Origin: Deinococcus budaensis
Lineage (GTDB): Bacteria > Deinococcota > Deinococci > Deinococcales > Deinococcaceae
NCBI RefSeq assembly: GCF_014201885.1
Contig: NZ_JACHFN010000005.1
Span: 1 to 64,000 of the forward strand
Direction of reading: 5' to 3'
Length of the DNA: 64,000 nucleotides
A program made the position numbers and the translations under genes. The notes under the pieces are model-generated. The model was not told where the DNA came from and searched no databases. It saw nothing but the letters and a program-made list of their open reading frames with translations. The first letter of the stretch is position 1. Each line of letters starts with the position of its first letter. Below are positions 1-9,539 of this stretch, piece after piece.

Positions 1-317
<317 letters not shown>

Positions 318-321
<4 letters not shown>

Positions 322-830
322 GATTTCTTCCCTCCGTCCGCCCACTGCTCTGCCTCACCCTCCCCATCGTGCTGGCGGCCTGCACCTCGAAGAACCTGGA
401 AGGGGTGCAGACGTTCACGTTCAAAGCCGGTGACCACCGGGAAGGCCGCCTGGTCTACGACGAGACGCCTCCGGCGGGCGGCGCGCACAGTTCCAGCTGG
501 CAGAACTGCGGCGTGTATCCGTCACCGCTGTACGACGAGTACGCTGTGCACAGCCTCGAGCACGGAGCGGTGTGGATCACGTACCAGCCCACGCTCAGCG
601 CGGCTGACGTCGAGACGCTGGCCGGTCTGGCCGAGGGCCGCACGCATGTCCTCGTGTCCCCGCACAGTGGGCAGGAAAGCGCCATCGTGCTCACCGCCTG
701 GGGCTTCCAGCTTCCCGTGTCTGAGGTCGGCGACTCCCGGATTCAGGCATTCGTGGACCGCTACGAACAGGGGCCGACGACTCCGGAGCGCGGCGCGGCC
801 TGCTCGGGTGGATATGCCGGGACCCGCTGA
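318..830 (+). CDS. DUF3105 family lipoprotein
   Basis: 170 residues. A signal peptide ends in a lipobox (VLAACTS, Cys about residue 22), so the mature protein should be a lipoprotein outside the membrane. The rest matches the DUF3105 family: GGAHSSSWQNCGVY, then HSLEHGAVWITYQP, then SPHSG, with conserved His, Cys and Trp residues. DUF3105 proteins have no firm function; the conserved His and Cys invite a metal-binding guess. It overlaps the lgt-like stop by four bases and lies 30 bp before a two-component system, so the four genes may be co-transcribed. Confidence 0.8.
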
Positions 831-860
831 GCCACGCTCTCTCGGGCGCAGGGGGGTTTG

Positions 861-1526
861 ATGGCCACCGTGCTGATCGTGGACGACGACCCGGCGATTC
901 TGGAGATCCTCACGGCGTACCTGCGGGCGGAAGGCCACACGGTCGAGGCGGAGGACGACGGGCTGGCGGCCCTGCCGCGTCTGGCGCGGGCCGACGTGGC
1001 GATCATCGACTGGATGCTGCCCGGCATGACCGGCGTTGAACTGACCAGCCACGCCCGCCGGGAATATCCTCAGCTACCCGTGTTGCTGCTGACTGCCAAA
1101 GGAGAAGTCGAGGACCGCCTGGAAGGCCTCAATGCCGGGGCGGACGATTACGTCGTGAAGCCGTTCAGTCCGCGGGAGGTGGTGGCCCGGGTACGCGCGC
1201 TGCTGCGGCGGGTGGGGGTCCGCGAGCAAGTCCAGGCTGGCCCCCTGGTGCTCGACCTCCAGGGCCGCAGCGCCACCCTGCACGGCCAGCCGATCGCCTT
1301 GTCGCGCACGGAATACGATCTGCTCGCCACCCTCGCGCAGCATCCGGGATTGATCTGGTCGCGTGAACGGTTGATGGAACGCGTCTGGGGTCCGGACTAC
1401 CCCGGCGTCACGCGGGTCGTCGACGTGCACATCACCGCCATCCGCCGCAAGCTCGGCGACGACGCGGACGCGCCCAGCTTCATCGAAACCGTGCGTGGCC
1501 TGGGCTACCGGTTCCGGGAGGACTGA
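861..1526 (+). CDS. OmpR/PhoB-family response regulator
   Basis: 221 residues from the ATG at 861; a TTG directly upstream is the alternative start. The receiver domain (about 1-115) has the acidic triad (VDDD at 7-10), phosphoacceptor Asp50 in AIIDWMLPGM, the conserved Thr (LLLTAKGE) and Lys (VVKPF). The C-terminal winged helix (about 128-220) carries the usual LSRTEYDLL, DVHITAIRRKL and RGLGYRF blocks. It should bind DNA as a phosphorylated dimer. It directly abuts the following histidine kinase (stop then GTG without a gap), so the two form one two-component pair. The stimulus is unknown; the lipoprotein upstream could belong to the same regulon. Confidence 0.93.
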   Translation: MATVLIVDDDPAILEILTAYLRAEGHTVEAEDDGLAALPRLARADVAIIDWMLPGMTGVELTSHARREYPQLPVLLLTAKGEVEDRLEGLNAGADDYVVKPFSPREVVARVRALLRRVGVREQVQAGPLVLDLQGRSATLHGQPIALSRTEYDLLATLAQHPGLIWSRERLMERVWGPDYPGVTRVVDVHITAIRRKLGDDADAPSFIETVRGLGYRFRED

Positions 1527-2615
1527 GTGCGGCTCTTTCCCCGTCTGCTGATGCACCACCTGGTGGTGGTGGCGGTCACGGCCGCGGTGCTGCTCATGGC
1601 CGCCGAACTGACCGCGCACCCCTTTATCCAGCATCACGTGGACGAGATGATCCGGCTGATCGGCCCGGACGGCGGAAGGATGCGGGCCGACCTGGCCGGA
1701 GGCATGCGGGGCACCCTCACGCGGGCGCTGCTGGCCGCCCTGCCGGTGGCGTTGCCCCTGGCGGCCCTGACCGCCTGGATCGCTGCCCAGCGCGTCACGG
1801 CCTCCGTGCGGGTCCTTCAGGCCGGGAGCCAGGCGATCGCCAGTGGCGAGTACGTGCGCCGCCTGCCGGAAAAGGGACAGGACGAACTGGCGGATCTGGC
1901 GCGCAGCTTCAACACCATGGCCGGGACCCTCGAACGGGTGGAACAGAGCCGGGTGGAGCTGATCGGCAACGTCGCCCACGAGCTACGGACGCCAGCGACC
2001 GCGGCTCGGGGGTACGTGGAGGCCGCGCAGGACGGCATCCTGTCCCCAGAACAGGCCCTGGGCAGCGTGGCGCGGGAACTGGCCACCCTGGAACGCCTGG
2101 TTCATGACCTCAGCCTGGTCAGCCGGGTGGAGGCGGGTCGGGTCGAGCTGCACGTCACGGACCTGCGACTGGCGGAGGTGCTCGCCGCTGCCCAGGACCG
2201 GTTTCAACTGGCCTTCGAGGACCAGAACGTCACCCTTCAGCTGGAAACCGTCCCAAACGACCTGACCGTACGGGCCGACCCGGAACGTGCCCAACAGGTG
2301 CTTGCCAATCTCCTGAGCAACGCCTTGCGTCACACCCCGCGCGGGGGCACCGTGCGGGTCACGGTGGAAGCCCACGACCACCGGGCCGTGGTCTGCGTCA
2401 CGGACACCGGCAGCGGCATCGCACCGGAGCACCTCGACCGTGTCTTTGAACGGTTTTTCCGCGCCGACGCCGCCCGCACCCGGGGGGAAGGCAGTGGGGT
2501 GGGGCTCACCATCGCACGCGGACTGGCCCGGGCCATGCACGGTGACCTGACCGTGACTTCGCATCCTGGGCAGGGCAGCCGCTTCCGCTGGACCGTTCCG
2601 CTCAGCGCTGGTTGA
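1527..2615 (+). CDS. Membrane sensor histidine kinase with HAMP domain
   Basis: 362 residues from a GTG that follows the response-regulator stop immediately. Two membrane segments (about 10-28 and 62-85) enclose a short periplasmic loop. A HAMP linker follows (about 88-140), then HisKA with His151 in NVAHELRTP, then a catalytic ATPase domain with the N box NLLSNALRHTP, the G1 box DTGSGI, an F box (ERFFRAD) and G2 (GSGVGLTIA). It is an intact autophosphorylating kinase that phosphorylates the preceding regulator. The short loop of about 35 residues suggests sensing in or close to the membrane. Confidence 0.93.
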   Translation: MRLFPRLLMHHLVVVAVTAAVLLMAAELTAHPFIQHHVDEMIRLIGPDGGRMRADLAGGMRGTLTRALLAALPVALPLAALTAWIAAQRVTASVRVLQAGSQAIASGEYVRRLPEKGQDELADLARSFNTMAGTLERVEQSRVELIGNVAHELRTPATAARGYVEAAQDGILSPEQALGSVARELATLERLVHDLSLVSRVEAGRVELHVTDLRLAEVLAAAQDRFQLAFEDQNVTLQLETVPNDLTVRADPERAQQVLANLLSNALRHTPRGGTVRVTVEAHDHRAVVCVTDTGSGIAPEHLDRVFERFFRADAARTRGEGSGVGLTIARGLARAMHGDLTVTSHPGQGSRFRWTVPLSAG

Positions 2616-2666
2616 GTGAATGGCAGGTGGAGCCGCACCAGGGCCCCTGCGCTCCGTCTGTCCAGG

Positions 2667-3072
2667 TCAGTTGCCGGTAACCGCCCGGATGCGCTGCCCG
2701 ACCACCGGCGTGACCGTGCCCAGCTGCTGAATGTACTCGAGGACCACCTGCGCGTCCAGTTCACGGGTGGTGCCGTGCCCGTCGGCAAACATGGTGTATT
2801 CGTCGCCGCCACTGTTGGTGAAGTCACTCAACGCCAGGGTGTAGGTCGTGGCGTCTCTCAGGATGGGCATGCCGTCGTCGAGGGTAACGTTGACGACGCG
2901 CGAACCCACGGGCCTGCTCACATCGTACGTGAACGAGAACCCCGACACCTGCAGGAAGCGTCCGCTGGCTCCGGGCAGTGCCGAGACGCTGTTTTCCAAC
3001 GCCACATGCAGCTGGGTCCCGGTCGCGGTGCGCGTCACGACGGTGTTCCCGAAAGGTAGAACGCTCTCCGCG
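2667..3072 (-). pseudogene. 5'-nucleotidase (UshA-like) C-terminal fragment
   Basis: On the minus strand the frame reads LPFGNTVVTRTATG at its upstream end, the hallmark of the 5'-nucleotidase C-terminal domain, and goes on through LHVALENSVS and GFSFTYDVSRPVGSRV to a normal stop. The N-terminal metallophosphatase half is missing. The upstream edge at about 3072 abuts a Tn3-family transposase fragment in the same orientation. The join looks like a deletion or transposition scar, so the gene is dead. Confidence 0.75.
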
Positions 3073-3292
3073 TTTCAACTGCACCAGGATGGGCCGCCGG
3101 TATGTCTCGTCCTGCACGTAAGCCCGCAGGTACAAGGTCTTCTCGATGCGGCCCAGTTCCGTCACCGCCCGGCCCCACCCCGAGAGGCTGCCCCGCGTTG
3201 CAGCGTTCGCATCACCGCCGTGGCCTTGACTTTTCCGAGTTTCAGGGACCCGGCCAGCCGCAGCATGTCCTCCCAGTGTTCCGCGGTCCACC
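3073..3292 (-). pseudogene. Tn3-family transposase (TnpA) internal fragment, frameshifted
   Basis: Minus-strand translation gives HWEDMLRLAGSLKLGKVKA then VMRTLQRG. After one frameshift near 3180 it reads AVTELGRIEKTLYLRAYV then YRRPILVQLKRGE. This is the conserved stretch of Tn3-type transposases before the WNTVYL region. Both ends are cut: downstream it joins a 5'-nucleotidase fragment, and no terminal inverted repeat was found nearby. It marks an old Tn3-type insertion. Confidence 0.7.
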
Positions 3293-3295
3293 GCC

Positions 3296-3466
3296 CGCCT
3301 CGACACCCACCTCACAAACGCCCAGGGCGCGCTCAAGCACGGCAGCGCCCTGATCGTGCTCCTCAAGCGGCTGGGTCATCAGCATATCCAGACCAAGCTC
3401 CGCTCTGCCGAGGTCAGCGATGCCACCGCCGATGCCGAAGTGCGGCAATGGCGACGCCGGAAGTAA
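3296..3466 (+). pseudogene. Unidentified gene tail
   Basis: An open frame without a start codon runs to TAA at 3464 and encodes about 56 residues, ending DATADAEVRQWRRRK. The peptide (RLDTHLTNAQGALKHGSALI, then KRLGHQHIQTKL) has a protein-like composition but I do not recognise it. It is probably the tail of a gene cut by the rearrangement that left the Tn3 and nucleotidase fragments. Confidence 0.3.
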
Positions 3467-3483
3467 GCCCAAGTTCGTTGCGT

Positions 3484-3513
3484 TCACCTGCTCCTGTTTT
3501 CACACAATAGAAT
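3484..3513 (+). promoter_or_regulatory. Predicted arsR promoter giving a leaderless transcript
   Basis: A TAGAAT -10 box lies at 3508-3513, with TTCACC 18 bp upstream at 3484-3489 as a weak -35. Transcription would start about at the ATG at 3520, so the message would have no leader. No Shine-Dalgarno sequence precedes the ATG, in agreement. Confidence 0.5.
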
Positions 3514-3519
3514 CGTTGG

Positions 3520-3840
3520 ATGACCACGCTCGTCCTCCCCATGGTCCTGGACCAGCTCAAGGCCCTGTCCCACGAAATCCGCTACGAGCTGATTCGGCAT
3601 CTCGCGGGAGGGGAGCGCTGTGTCTGTGACCTCGAAGCCCTGCTGGAACTGCCTCAGTCCAAGGTCTCCTACCACCTGGCCATCCTCCGCGAGGCCGAAC
3701 TCGTTCGTGCCGAGCAGCGTGGAAAGAACATGTATTACGCCCTGCGTCAGGACCAACTCTTCAAGCTGGGCGGCGCACTTCTGACCGAGATATTTCCAGG
3801 AAACCCGAGCTTGACTCATCAAAATAAATCCATATGCTGA
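3520..3840 (+). CDS. arsR: ArsR-family arsenite-responsive repressor
   Basis: 106 residues forming a winged helix. The segment ERCVCDLEALLELPQSKVSY holds the CVCDL metal-binding motif on the recognition-side helix as in ArsR of R773 type, then the DNA-reading helix (SKVSYHLAILREAELV) and the wing (EQRGKNMYYAL). The protein should repress its own operon and release DNA when As(III) or Sb(III) binds the cysteines. It heads six arsenic-related genes transcribed the same way. No Shine-Dalgarno is visible before the ATG and a -10 box sits six bases upstream, so translation is probably leaderless. Confidence 0.92.
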   Translation: MTTLVLPMVLDQLKALSHEIRYELIRHLAGGERCVCDLEALLELPQSKVSYHLAILREAELVRAEQRGKNMYYALRQDQLFKLGGALLTEIFPGNPSLTHQNKSIC

Positions 3841-3844
3841 GGGC

Positions 3845-4306
3845 GTGACTCGCGTCCTGATTCTCTGCACCCACAATTCCGCCCGCTCGCAGATGGCCGA
3901 AGCTCTGACCCGTGAGGCCGCCCGCAAAGCCGGTCTCGGCCTCGAAGTTCACTCTGCTGGAACGGAAGCTACCCGCGTCAAGGACGACGCAAAGACCATC
4001 ATGGCTGAGATTGGCCTGAGTCTGGACGGCCACACCAGCAAGACGCTCCACGACGTGCCGGACCCGCAGAACTTCGATTACGTGGTGACGATCTGTGACT
4101 CTGCTGCCGAGGCATGCCCCGTCTATCCGGGCCAGACCACGCGGCGGCATTACCCCTTCGTGGACCCCAGTGGTGGCAGTCTGGAGCGCTGGCGAGTGGT
4201 GCGGGATCAGCTTCAGACGCAGTTTGAGGCGTTTGTGCAGGCGCTCAAAGAAGGGGATCCCGTGCCCGAGACCTACGCCGACAGCCCCACCGTTGCGGTT
4301 GCCTGA
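3845..4306 (+). CDS. arsC: Arsenate reductase, thioredoxin-coupled (LMW-phosphatase fold), copy 1
   Basis: 153 residues from a GTG four bases after arsR. The P-loop CTHNSARS has the CX5R signature with Cys8. Two more cysteines at 84 and 91 (TICDSAAEACP) have the seven-residue spacing of the redox relay in pI258-type ArsC. It reduces arsenate to arsenite with electrons from thioredoxin, which fits the trxB gene at the end of the same operon. It overlaps the following channel gene by one base (TGATG). A second ArsC with the same cysteine layout lies two genes downstream. Confidence 0.9.
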   Translation: MTRVLILCTHNSARSQMAEALTREAARKAGLGLEVHSAGTEATRVKDDAKTIMAEIGLSLDGHTSKTLHDVPDPQNFDYVVTICDSAAEACPVYPGQTTRRHYPFVDPSGGSLERWRVVRDQLQTQFEAFVQALKEGDPVPETYADSPTVAVA

Positions 4307-4992
4307 TGACCGTCCCACTCCCGCGCGCCCTGGCCGCCGAACTCACCGGCACCTTCGCACTGATTTTTTTCGGTCCTGGTGCGGCTGTTGTGCAGGCTCA
4401 GACGGGCGCACTCGGCCACTTGGGCGTGGCGGCGGTGTTCGGCTTAACGGTCACGGCGGTCATCGCGGCCCTCGCGCCAATCAGCGGCGCGCACATCAAC
4501 CCCGCCGCCACCTTTGCGCTGACCCTTGCGGGGAAGTTTCCCGGGGAGCGGGTGCTGCCTTACATCGGCGCGCAGCTCGTCGGGGCCACCCTGGCGGCCC
4601 TCGTGCTGCTGGCCCTGTTCGGCATAAAGGGGAACCTTGGCGTCACGGTGCCAGCGGGCAGTGTCCTTCAAGCGTTCACGCTAGAAACCTTCCTGACCTT
4701 CTTCCTGCTGCTCGTGGCCCTGCGTTCGGGGCTGCCCTGGGTGGTGGGGGGCACGGTGGCGCTCGAAGCGGCGATGGGTGGCCCCATTACGGGCGCGAGC
4801 ATGAACCCTGCCCGCTCCTTCGGTCCTGCCCTGGCCAGTGGCATCTGGACGGCCCACTGGGTGTACTGGCTCGCCCCACTCCTGGGCGCAGCGCTGGCGG
4901 TGGCCGCCAACCACTTTCTCAGCCCCAGAGAAGTCATTGAGACGCAGCCTCAGCGGGCACAGGAGTTTGTGTCTGAAGGAGAACCGGTATGA
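4306..4992 (+). CDS. Aquaglyceroporin (MIP family), likely arsenite channel
   Basis: 228 residues with six predicted membrane helices and the two NPA half-helix motifs, AHINPAATFAL (about 62-72) and ASMNPARSFGPAL (about 165-177). MIP channels in arsenic operons (AqpS type) let As(OH)3 leave the cell down its gradient after ArsC has reduced arsenate. No ArsB or Acr3 pump is present in this operon, so this channel probably does the export. It overlaps the first arsC by one base and the second arsC by four (ATGA), which indicates translational coupling. Confidence 0.9.
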   Translation: MTVPLPRALAAELTGTFALIFFGPGAAVVQAQTGALGHLGVAAVFGLTVTAVIAALAPISGAHINPAATFALTLAGKFPGERVLPYIGAQLVGATLAALVLLALFGIKGNLGVTVPAGSVLQAFTLETFLTFFLLLVALRSGLPWVVGGTVALEAAMGGPITGASMNPARSFGPALASGIWTAHWVYWLAPLLGAALAVAANHFLSPREVIETQPQRAQEFVSEGEPV

Positions 4993-5423
4993 CGCAGCAA
5001 GGTCTTCGCAAACCCCGTGTCCTCTTCCTCTGCACCGGCAACACGGCCCGCTCTCAGATGGCTCAGGTCCTGCTTGAGCAGCACGCAGGTGAGCGGTATG
5101 AAGTGATCTCCGCTGGATTGGAGCCGGGAGAGGTCAATCCCCTGACGGTGCGGGTACTCGAAGAAGCTGGATTGCCCACAGCACACCTCCAGTCCAAGGG
5201 CGTCAAGCCGCTGATCGCCGAGCACTTCACCTTTGTCATTACCGTCTGTGACCGTGCCGAGCAGAACTGCCCCATCTTCCCGAGTGCCACCTACCGCCTG
5301 CACTGGCCTTTCCAGGACCCCGCAGCGGCGCAGGGCAGCGAGGAGGAACGCCTGACCGTGTTCCGGCAGGTGCGGGACGAGATTGAGGCTCAGGTCCAGG
5401 CCTGGCTCCGGGAGCGCGCGTGA
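4989..5423 (+). CDS. arsC: Arsenate reductase, thioredoxin-coupled, copy 2
   Basis: 144 residues. The P-loop CTGNTARSQMA (CX5R, Cys15) and a relay pair Cys87/Cys94 (VCDRAEQNCP) match thioredoxin-linked ArsC. The sequence differs clearly from copy 1 (for example CTGNTARS against CTHNSARS), so this is not a recent tandem duplication. It overlaps the channel gene upstream (ATGA) and the phosphoesterase downstream (GTGA). The two enzymes may differ in affinity, or one may act on another oxyanion or phosphotyrosine; the sequence does not decide this. Confidence 0.88.
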   Translation: MTQQGLRKPRVLFLCTGNTARSQMAQVLLEQHAGERYEVISAGLEPGEVNPLTVRVLEEAGLPTAHLQSKGVKPLIAEHFTFVITVCDRAEQNCPIFPSATYRLHWPFQDPAAAQGSEEERLTVFRQVRDEIEAQVQAWLRERA

Positions 5424-6135
5424 AGGTCGCCATTTTTGGCGACGTGCATGGCAACCGCTTTGCGCTGGAAGCCGTGGCACAGGACATGGAGCGGCACCGG
5501 CCGGACGCCTGGGTGAACCTTGGGGATCAGGTGTTCGGCGGCGCGGACCCTGCGGGGGCATGGCACCTTCAGCAGGACCTCAAAACCCGGTACGGCGTGC
5601 TGGAAGTGCGCGGCAACACCGATGAGCGGCTGGGTCAGCCGCTGACCGAGACCACGGAGAAGCGCGAGATGCTGACCTGGCTGCACGGCGAATTGCCGGA
5701 AGGAACAGGCGCATATGTCGCCGGACTGCCCACGAACGTCACGCTGGCGGACGGACAGGTGCTCGCGGCACACGGCGCGCCGGACAGCGCCTGGACGTAC
5801 CTGCTGCGCGACGGGAAGGCCTGGGCCAGTGACAATCTGGTCCGGGAACGGCTAGGCAGTACCGGCGCGGCCCGCGTGGTGGTGGTGGGGCACTCACACC
5901 TGGAGCATGTTCGGCAACTCCACTCCCTGACGGTGGTGAACGCGGGCGCTGTGTCCCGGCAAAAGGACGGCTCTCCACTGGCCCGCTGGGTGCTGCTGGA
6001 GAGGAAAGGTGACGCCTGGAGCGTCACCTTCCGTCGGGTGCCTTACGACATAGAAGCGGCGGCCCGTTGGGCAGAAGAGCACGCCCATAAAGGCCAGCAG
6101 GAAGCAGTCCAACTCCGCACAGGGAAGGCGAGTAA

Positions 6136-6139
<4 letters not shown>
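5420..6139 (+). CDS. YfcE/MJ0936-type metallophosphoesterase in the ars operon
   Basis: 239 residues from a GTG overlapping the arsC stop. Calcineurin-type motifs appear in order: GDVHGN (8-13), [16 protein letters not shown] and GHSHLEH, then NAGAVSRQ for the last metal ligand region. Asp replaces His in the GNHD/E block, as in many YfcE-like phosphodiesterases. The substrate is unknown. It overlaps both neighbours by four bases, so it belongs to the arsenic operon. Phosphoesterases recur in ars operons but their role there is unsettled. A broken relative lies at 61556-62013. Confidence 0.85.
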
Positions 6140-7089
<950 letters not shown>

Positions 7090-7177
7090 TCGATACTTCT
7101 GTTCCCGGGCGGTGACCGCATCTCCCGTGTGATGCTCACCGACCGTACTCTGTTCACCACGTAATATAGGGTTGGAA

Positions 7178-8404
7178 ATGCCGAAGCCGCCTGCCAAACC
7201 CTTACGTTATGACCTCTACATAGATGATTCCGGGCAGGCCAAGTCCTTGGTGGACTGGCAGGGCAAGCCTATTGACGATCCGAAGCTTCGTCCATTCGCC
7301 GTTGTGGCTGGTGTTTTGGTCGCTGATGCACGAAAACCTAAACTGCTCGCCGATTGGCTGACGCTCAAGGCCCGTATTCGAGATGAATTGGGCCTAACGT
7401 ACCTCCCCTCTATCCATATGCGGCTGATGTGGGGACGAACCCTGCCACCCTTGGAGGATAGGGCGAGTAAGCTTCCTAATCCTTATCTCAAAGCTTCTTT
7501 TCAGCAAATCTGCGACTGGTTGGAGATGGCGTTCGAGTTGGTACACAGACATTCCACCCGAGGTCAACATCCCCTCGTGTATTTCGAGGCGAACGACAAC
7601 AACCATCAGCGGCGGCTGAGTGATCAAACGTACTTCTCGCACCCTGTCTCATTGGCTGAGCGGCAGAACTTATGGAAGCACAGTAAGGATATGTACAGGC
7701 GATTTCACAACGTCGTGACCAACCCCATGGTGGGTCTACTCGCCAGTGTGGTCTTTGAAGCTAACCTGTATGCACGGCGTGTGCATGGTCATGGCGGCCA
7801 GCCTCTCCATGTCGTATTCGACCGCAATCCAGATGCCAAAGGCTTTGACCTGCTTGACGCACTCCAAGGCATTCAGCGTTTAGGTCACCTTTCTAAGCTG
7901 GGCAGTATCGTTGAGTCGCACACTCGCCAGGACGTGTTACTTGAAGTGGCCGATTTTCATGCCTACTGGATTAACCGCATCAAGCAACTGGAATATGAGC
8001 GCCGACACGATATACACATGGATGGTTGGCTGCGGCTCTACGACTTCAACTGCTGCAACTGCCTCCATACCCTTCCTGCACCCCGGCAGGCGGATCTGGT
8101 GGAGTTGAAGACCATGTTGCACTTTGACCTGGGCCGCGCAGCTATGGCGGCTCAGGACCTGGCATTCGTCAATGCAGAGGTACTCACCGCACAGGAGTTC
8201 CATACGCGCATGCGACTCCACAGCAATGAGCGAGAGAAAGTCCTGGGATACCCAATGCTGCGGTCGTCTCCAAGCGCTATTTTGAAAGACACCAAAATGG
8301 CGGGAGGCGGCACCATGGCCGCCCCCAGTGAGCCAAGTATCGCAGAACGGCTGGGCCTATGGCAAGGGGGGAGCAGTTCACCACTCCTACACCGAACGAG
8401 GTAA
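7178..8404 (+). CDS. DUF3800 domain protein
   Basis: 408 residues from the ATG at 7178; a TTG at 7172 is in frame. The N-terminal [11 protein letters not shown] matches the acidic DxDxSG-like opening of DUF3800, followed by FAVVAGVLV, and [14 protein letters not shown] and [19 protein letters not shown] match later conserved blocks. DUF3800 has an RNase H-like fold and is thought to be nuclease-related, often near mobile or defence genes; activity here is inference. A TAATAT -10-like box lies at 7162-7167. GC content and codon use look lower than in the ars genes, which suggests separate acquisition. Confidence 0.75.
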   Translation: MPKPPAKPLRYDLYIDDSGQAKSLVDWQGKPIDDPKLRPFAVVAGVLVADARKPKLLADWLTLKARIRDELGLTYLPSIHMRLMWGRTLPPLEDRASKLPNPYLKASFQQICDWLEMAFELVHRHSTRGQHPLVYFEANDNNHQRRLSDQTYFSHPVSLAERQNLWKHSKDMYRRFHNVVTNPMVGLLASVVFEANLYARRVHGHGGQPLHVVFDRNPDAKGFDLLDALQGIQRLGHLSKLGSIVESHTRQDVLLEVADFHAYWINRIKQLEYERRHDIHMDGWLRLYDFNCCNCLHTLPAPRQADLVELKTMLHFDLGRAAMAAQDLAFVNAEVLTAQEFHTRMRLHSNEREKVLGYPMLRSSPSAILKDTKMAGGGTMAAPSEPSIAERLGLWQGGSSSPLLHRTR

Positions 8405-8527
8405 CCTCCTTCTCTCGCCACGTGCGCGAGCCTTGCCTCTGGAGTACGTGTAGGACGCAAGCTCGCCACTCGCGCTACTCAAAGGCAGGTATGAGAGCAG
8501 CCTGCTTGAACGAGAAATACCCAAGTC

Positions 8528-9009
8528 TTACAGCAGCTTCTCAACGATCACCACGTCTTGCCAGACCCCTTCGAGCTGGCTGGGCTTCTCGCAGGTGCCC
8601 ACTTCCCGGAAGCCCAGCGAGGCGAGGAGACGGCGGCTGGCCGTATTCTCGGGAAAGACGCGGGAGAGCAGCTTCCAGTATCCAGCAGTCCGTGCGGCGG
8701 GGAACAGAGCTTCCATCGCTGCCTTCCCCGCTGCTGCCGCTCCACGTAGACGCTGAACTCGGCGATCCCTGCGTAGCAGGCCCGGGGCCGGTAGGTGCTC
8801 GTGCTGGCAAAAGCAACCACCTGCCCGTCCCGCTCCACGACGACGAGAGGGTGCTGCCCGTCGAACCAGCTCTGTATGTCTTGGACCGTCCGGGGCTGGG
8901 TCTCGCAGGTACTGCTGCGGTCCTCAATCCCCTGGTTGTAGATGGGGGCGATGGCGGACGCGTCCTCAAGGGTGGCAGACCGAGTGGAAAGCTGCTGAAT
9001 AGTTGTCAT
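8528..9009 (-). pseudogene. arsN1: Arsinothricin N-acetyltransferase ArsN1, one-base frameshift
   Basis: The N-terminal frame begins at 9009 and reads ATLEDASAIAPIYNQGIEDR and later GIAEFSVYVERQQRG. The frame then shifts by one base near 8723, and the rest (MEALFPAARTAGYWKLLSRV, FPEN, SLGFREVGTCEKPSQLEGVW) follows in the next frame to the stop at 8528. Together they cover a complete GNAT protein of ArsN1 type, which acetylates arsinothricin or phosphinothricin. Adding one G in the GGAAGGC context restores the frame, so this is either a recent mutation or a sequencing error. It is divergent from the MarR gene, with which it shares a 50-bp promoter region. Confidence 0.8.
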
Positions 9010-9017
9010 GCTCAATA

Positions 9018-9053
9018 GTTGTTCTTGACAACCTACTGCGTCAAGCGTACAGT
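9018..9053 (+). promoter_or_regulatory. marR promoter and overlapping palindromic operator
   Basis: TTGACA at 9025-9030 and TACAGT at 9048-9053 are spaced by 17 bp. The palindrome GTTGTTCTTGACAAC (9018-9032) covers the -35 box. An AATAGTTGT motif occurs twice (8999 and 9014). The -10 box ends six bases before the ATG at 9060, so the message should be leaderless. The palindrome also sits just upstream of arsN1, so one repressor could control both directions. Confidence 0.7.
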
Positions 9054-9059
9054 CTGGAT

Positions 9060-9539
9060 ATGACCGTTGCTTATGACAACAAATTGGGACAGGAGGTGCA
9101 GACCGGCCCACTTCTGCGAACCGTAACCCGCCTGTTCACCGAATTGCAGCAGCGCAACTTCGCGTGCTGCGACGTACAGTCCGCCACCCAGTGCGTCATT
9201 TTGACGACCCTGGCGCGCGAAGGCGACCAGAAGCTGACCGCCCTAACCCGTAGCCTGAACCTCGATAAGGCCTGGCTGAGCCGGAGTACCGATGAACTGG
9301 TGGAACAGGGCCTGCTGGTCAAGACGCCCCATCCCGGTGATCGCCGCGCCCTGCTGCTGCGCCTCACGGACGCAGGACAGCAGGCTGCCCAGGAACTGGA
9401 TGCCCAGCTCAACGCCCAGTCGGCGCGCGTCCTCGCCCGTCTCCCCGAAGCAGACCGAGCCGCCGCTGTTCGGCTGCTGGCTTCCCTCAGTTGCGCCCTT
9501 CAGGCGGAACTGAACGGGGAGGAGGGTTGTGGATGCTGA
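9060..9539 (+). CDS. MarR-family regulator, probably arsenic-responsive
   Basis: 159 residues from the ATG at 9060. The upstream in-frame start at 9003 would lie inside the promoter and is rejected. The winged helix is typical of Mar[21 protein letters not shown] is the recognition region and [16 protein letters not shown] is the wing, flanked by dimerisation helices. Unusual cysteines occur near the N-terminus (NFACCDVQ), at AATQC-like position 48, and at the very end (EEGCGC), which could bind As(III); that is inference. It overlaps the next gene and is divergent from arsN1. Confidence 0.85.
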   Translation: MTVAYDNKLGQEVQTGPLLRTVTRLFTELQQRNFACCDVQSATQCVILTTLAREGDQKLTALTRSLNLDKAWLSRSTDELVEQGLLVKTPHPGDRRALLLRLTDAGQQAAQELDAQLNAQSARVLARLPEADRAAAVRLLASLSCALQAELNGEEGCGC

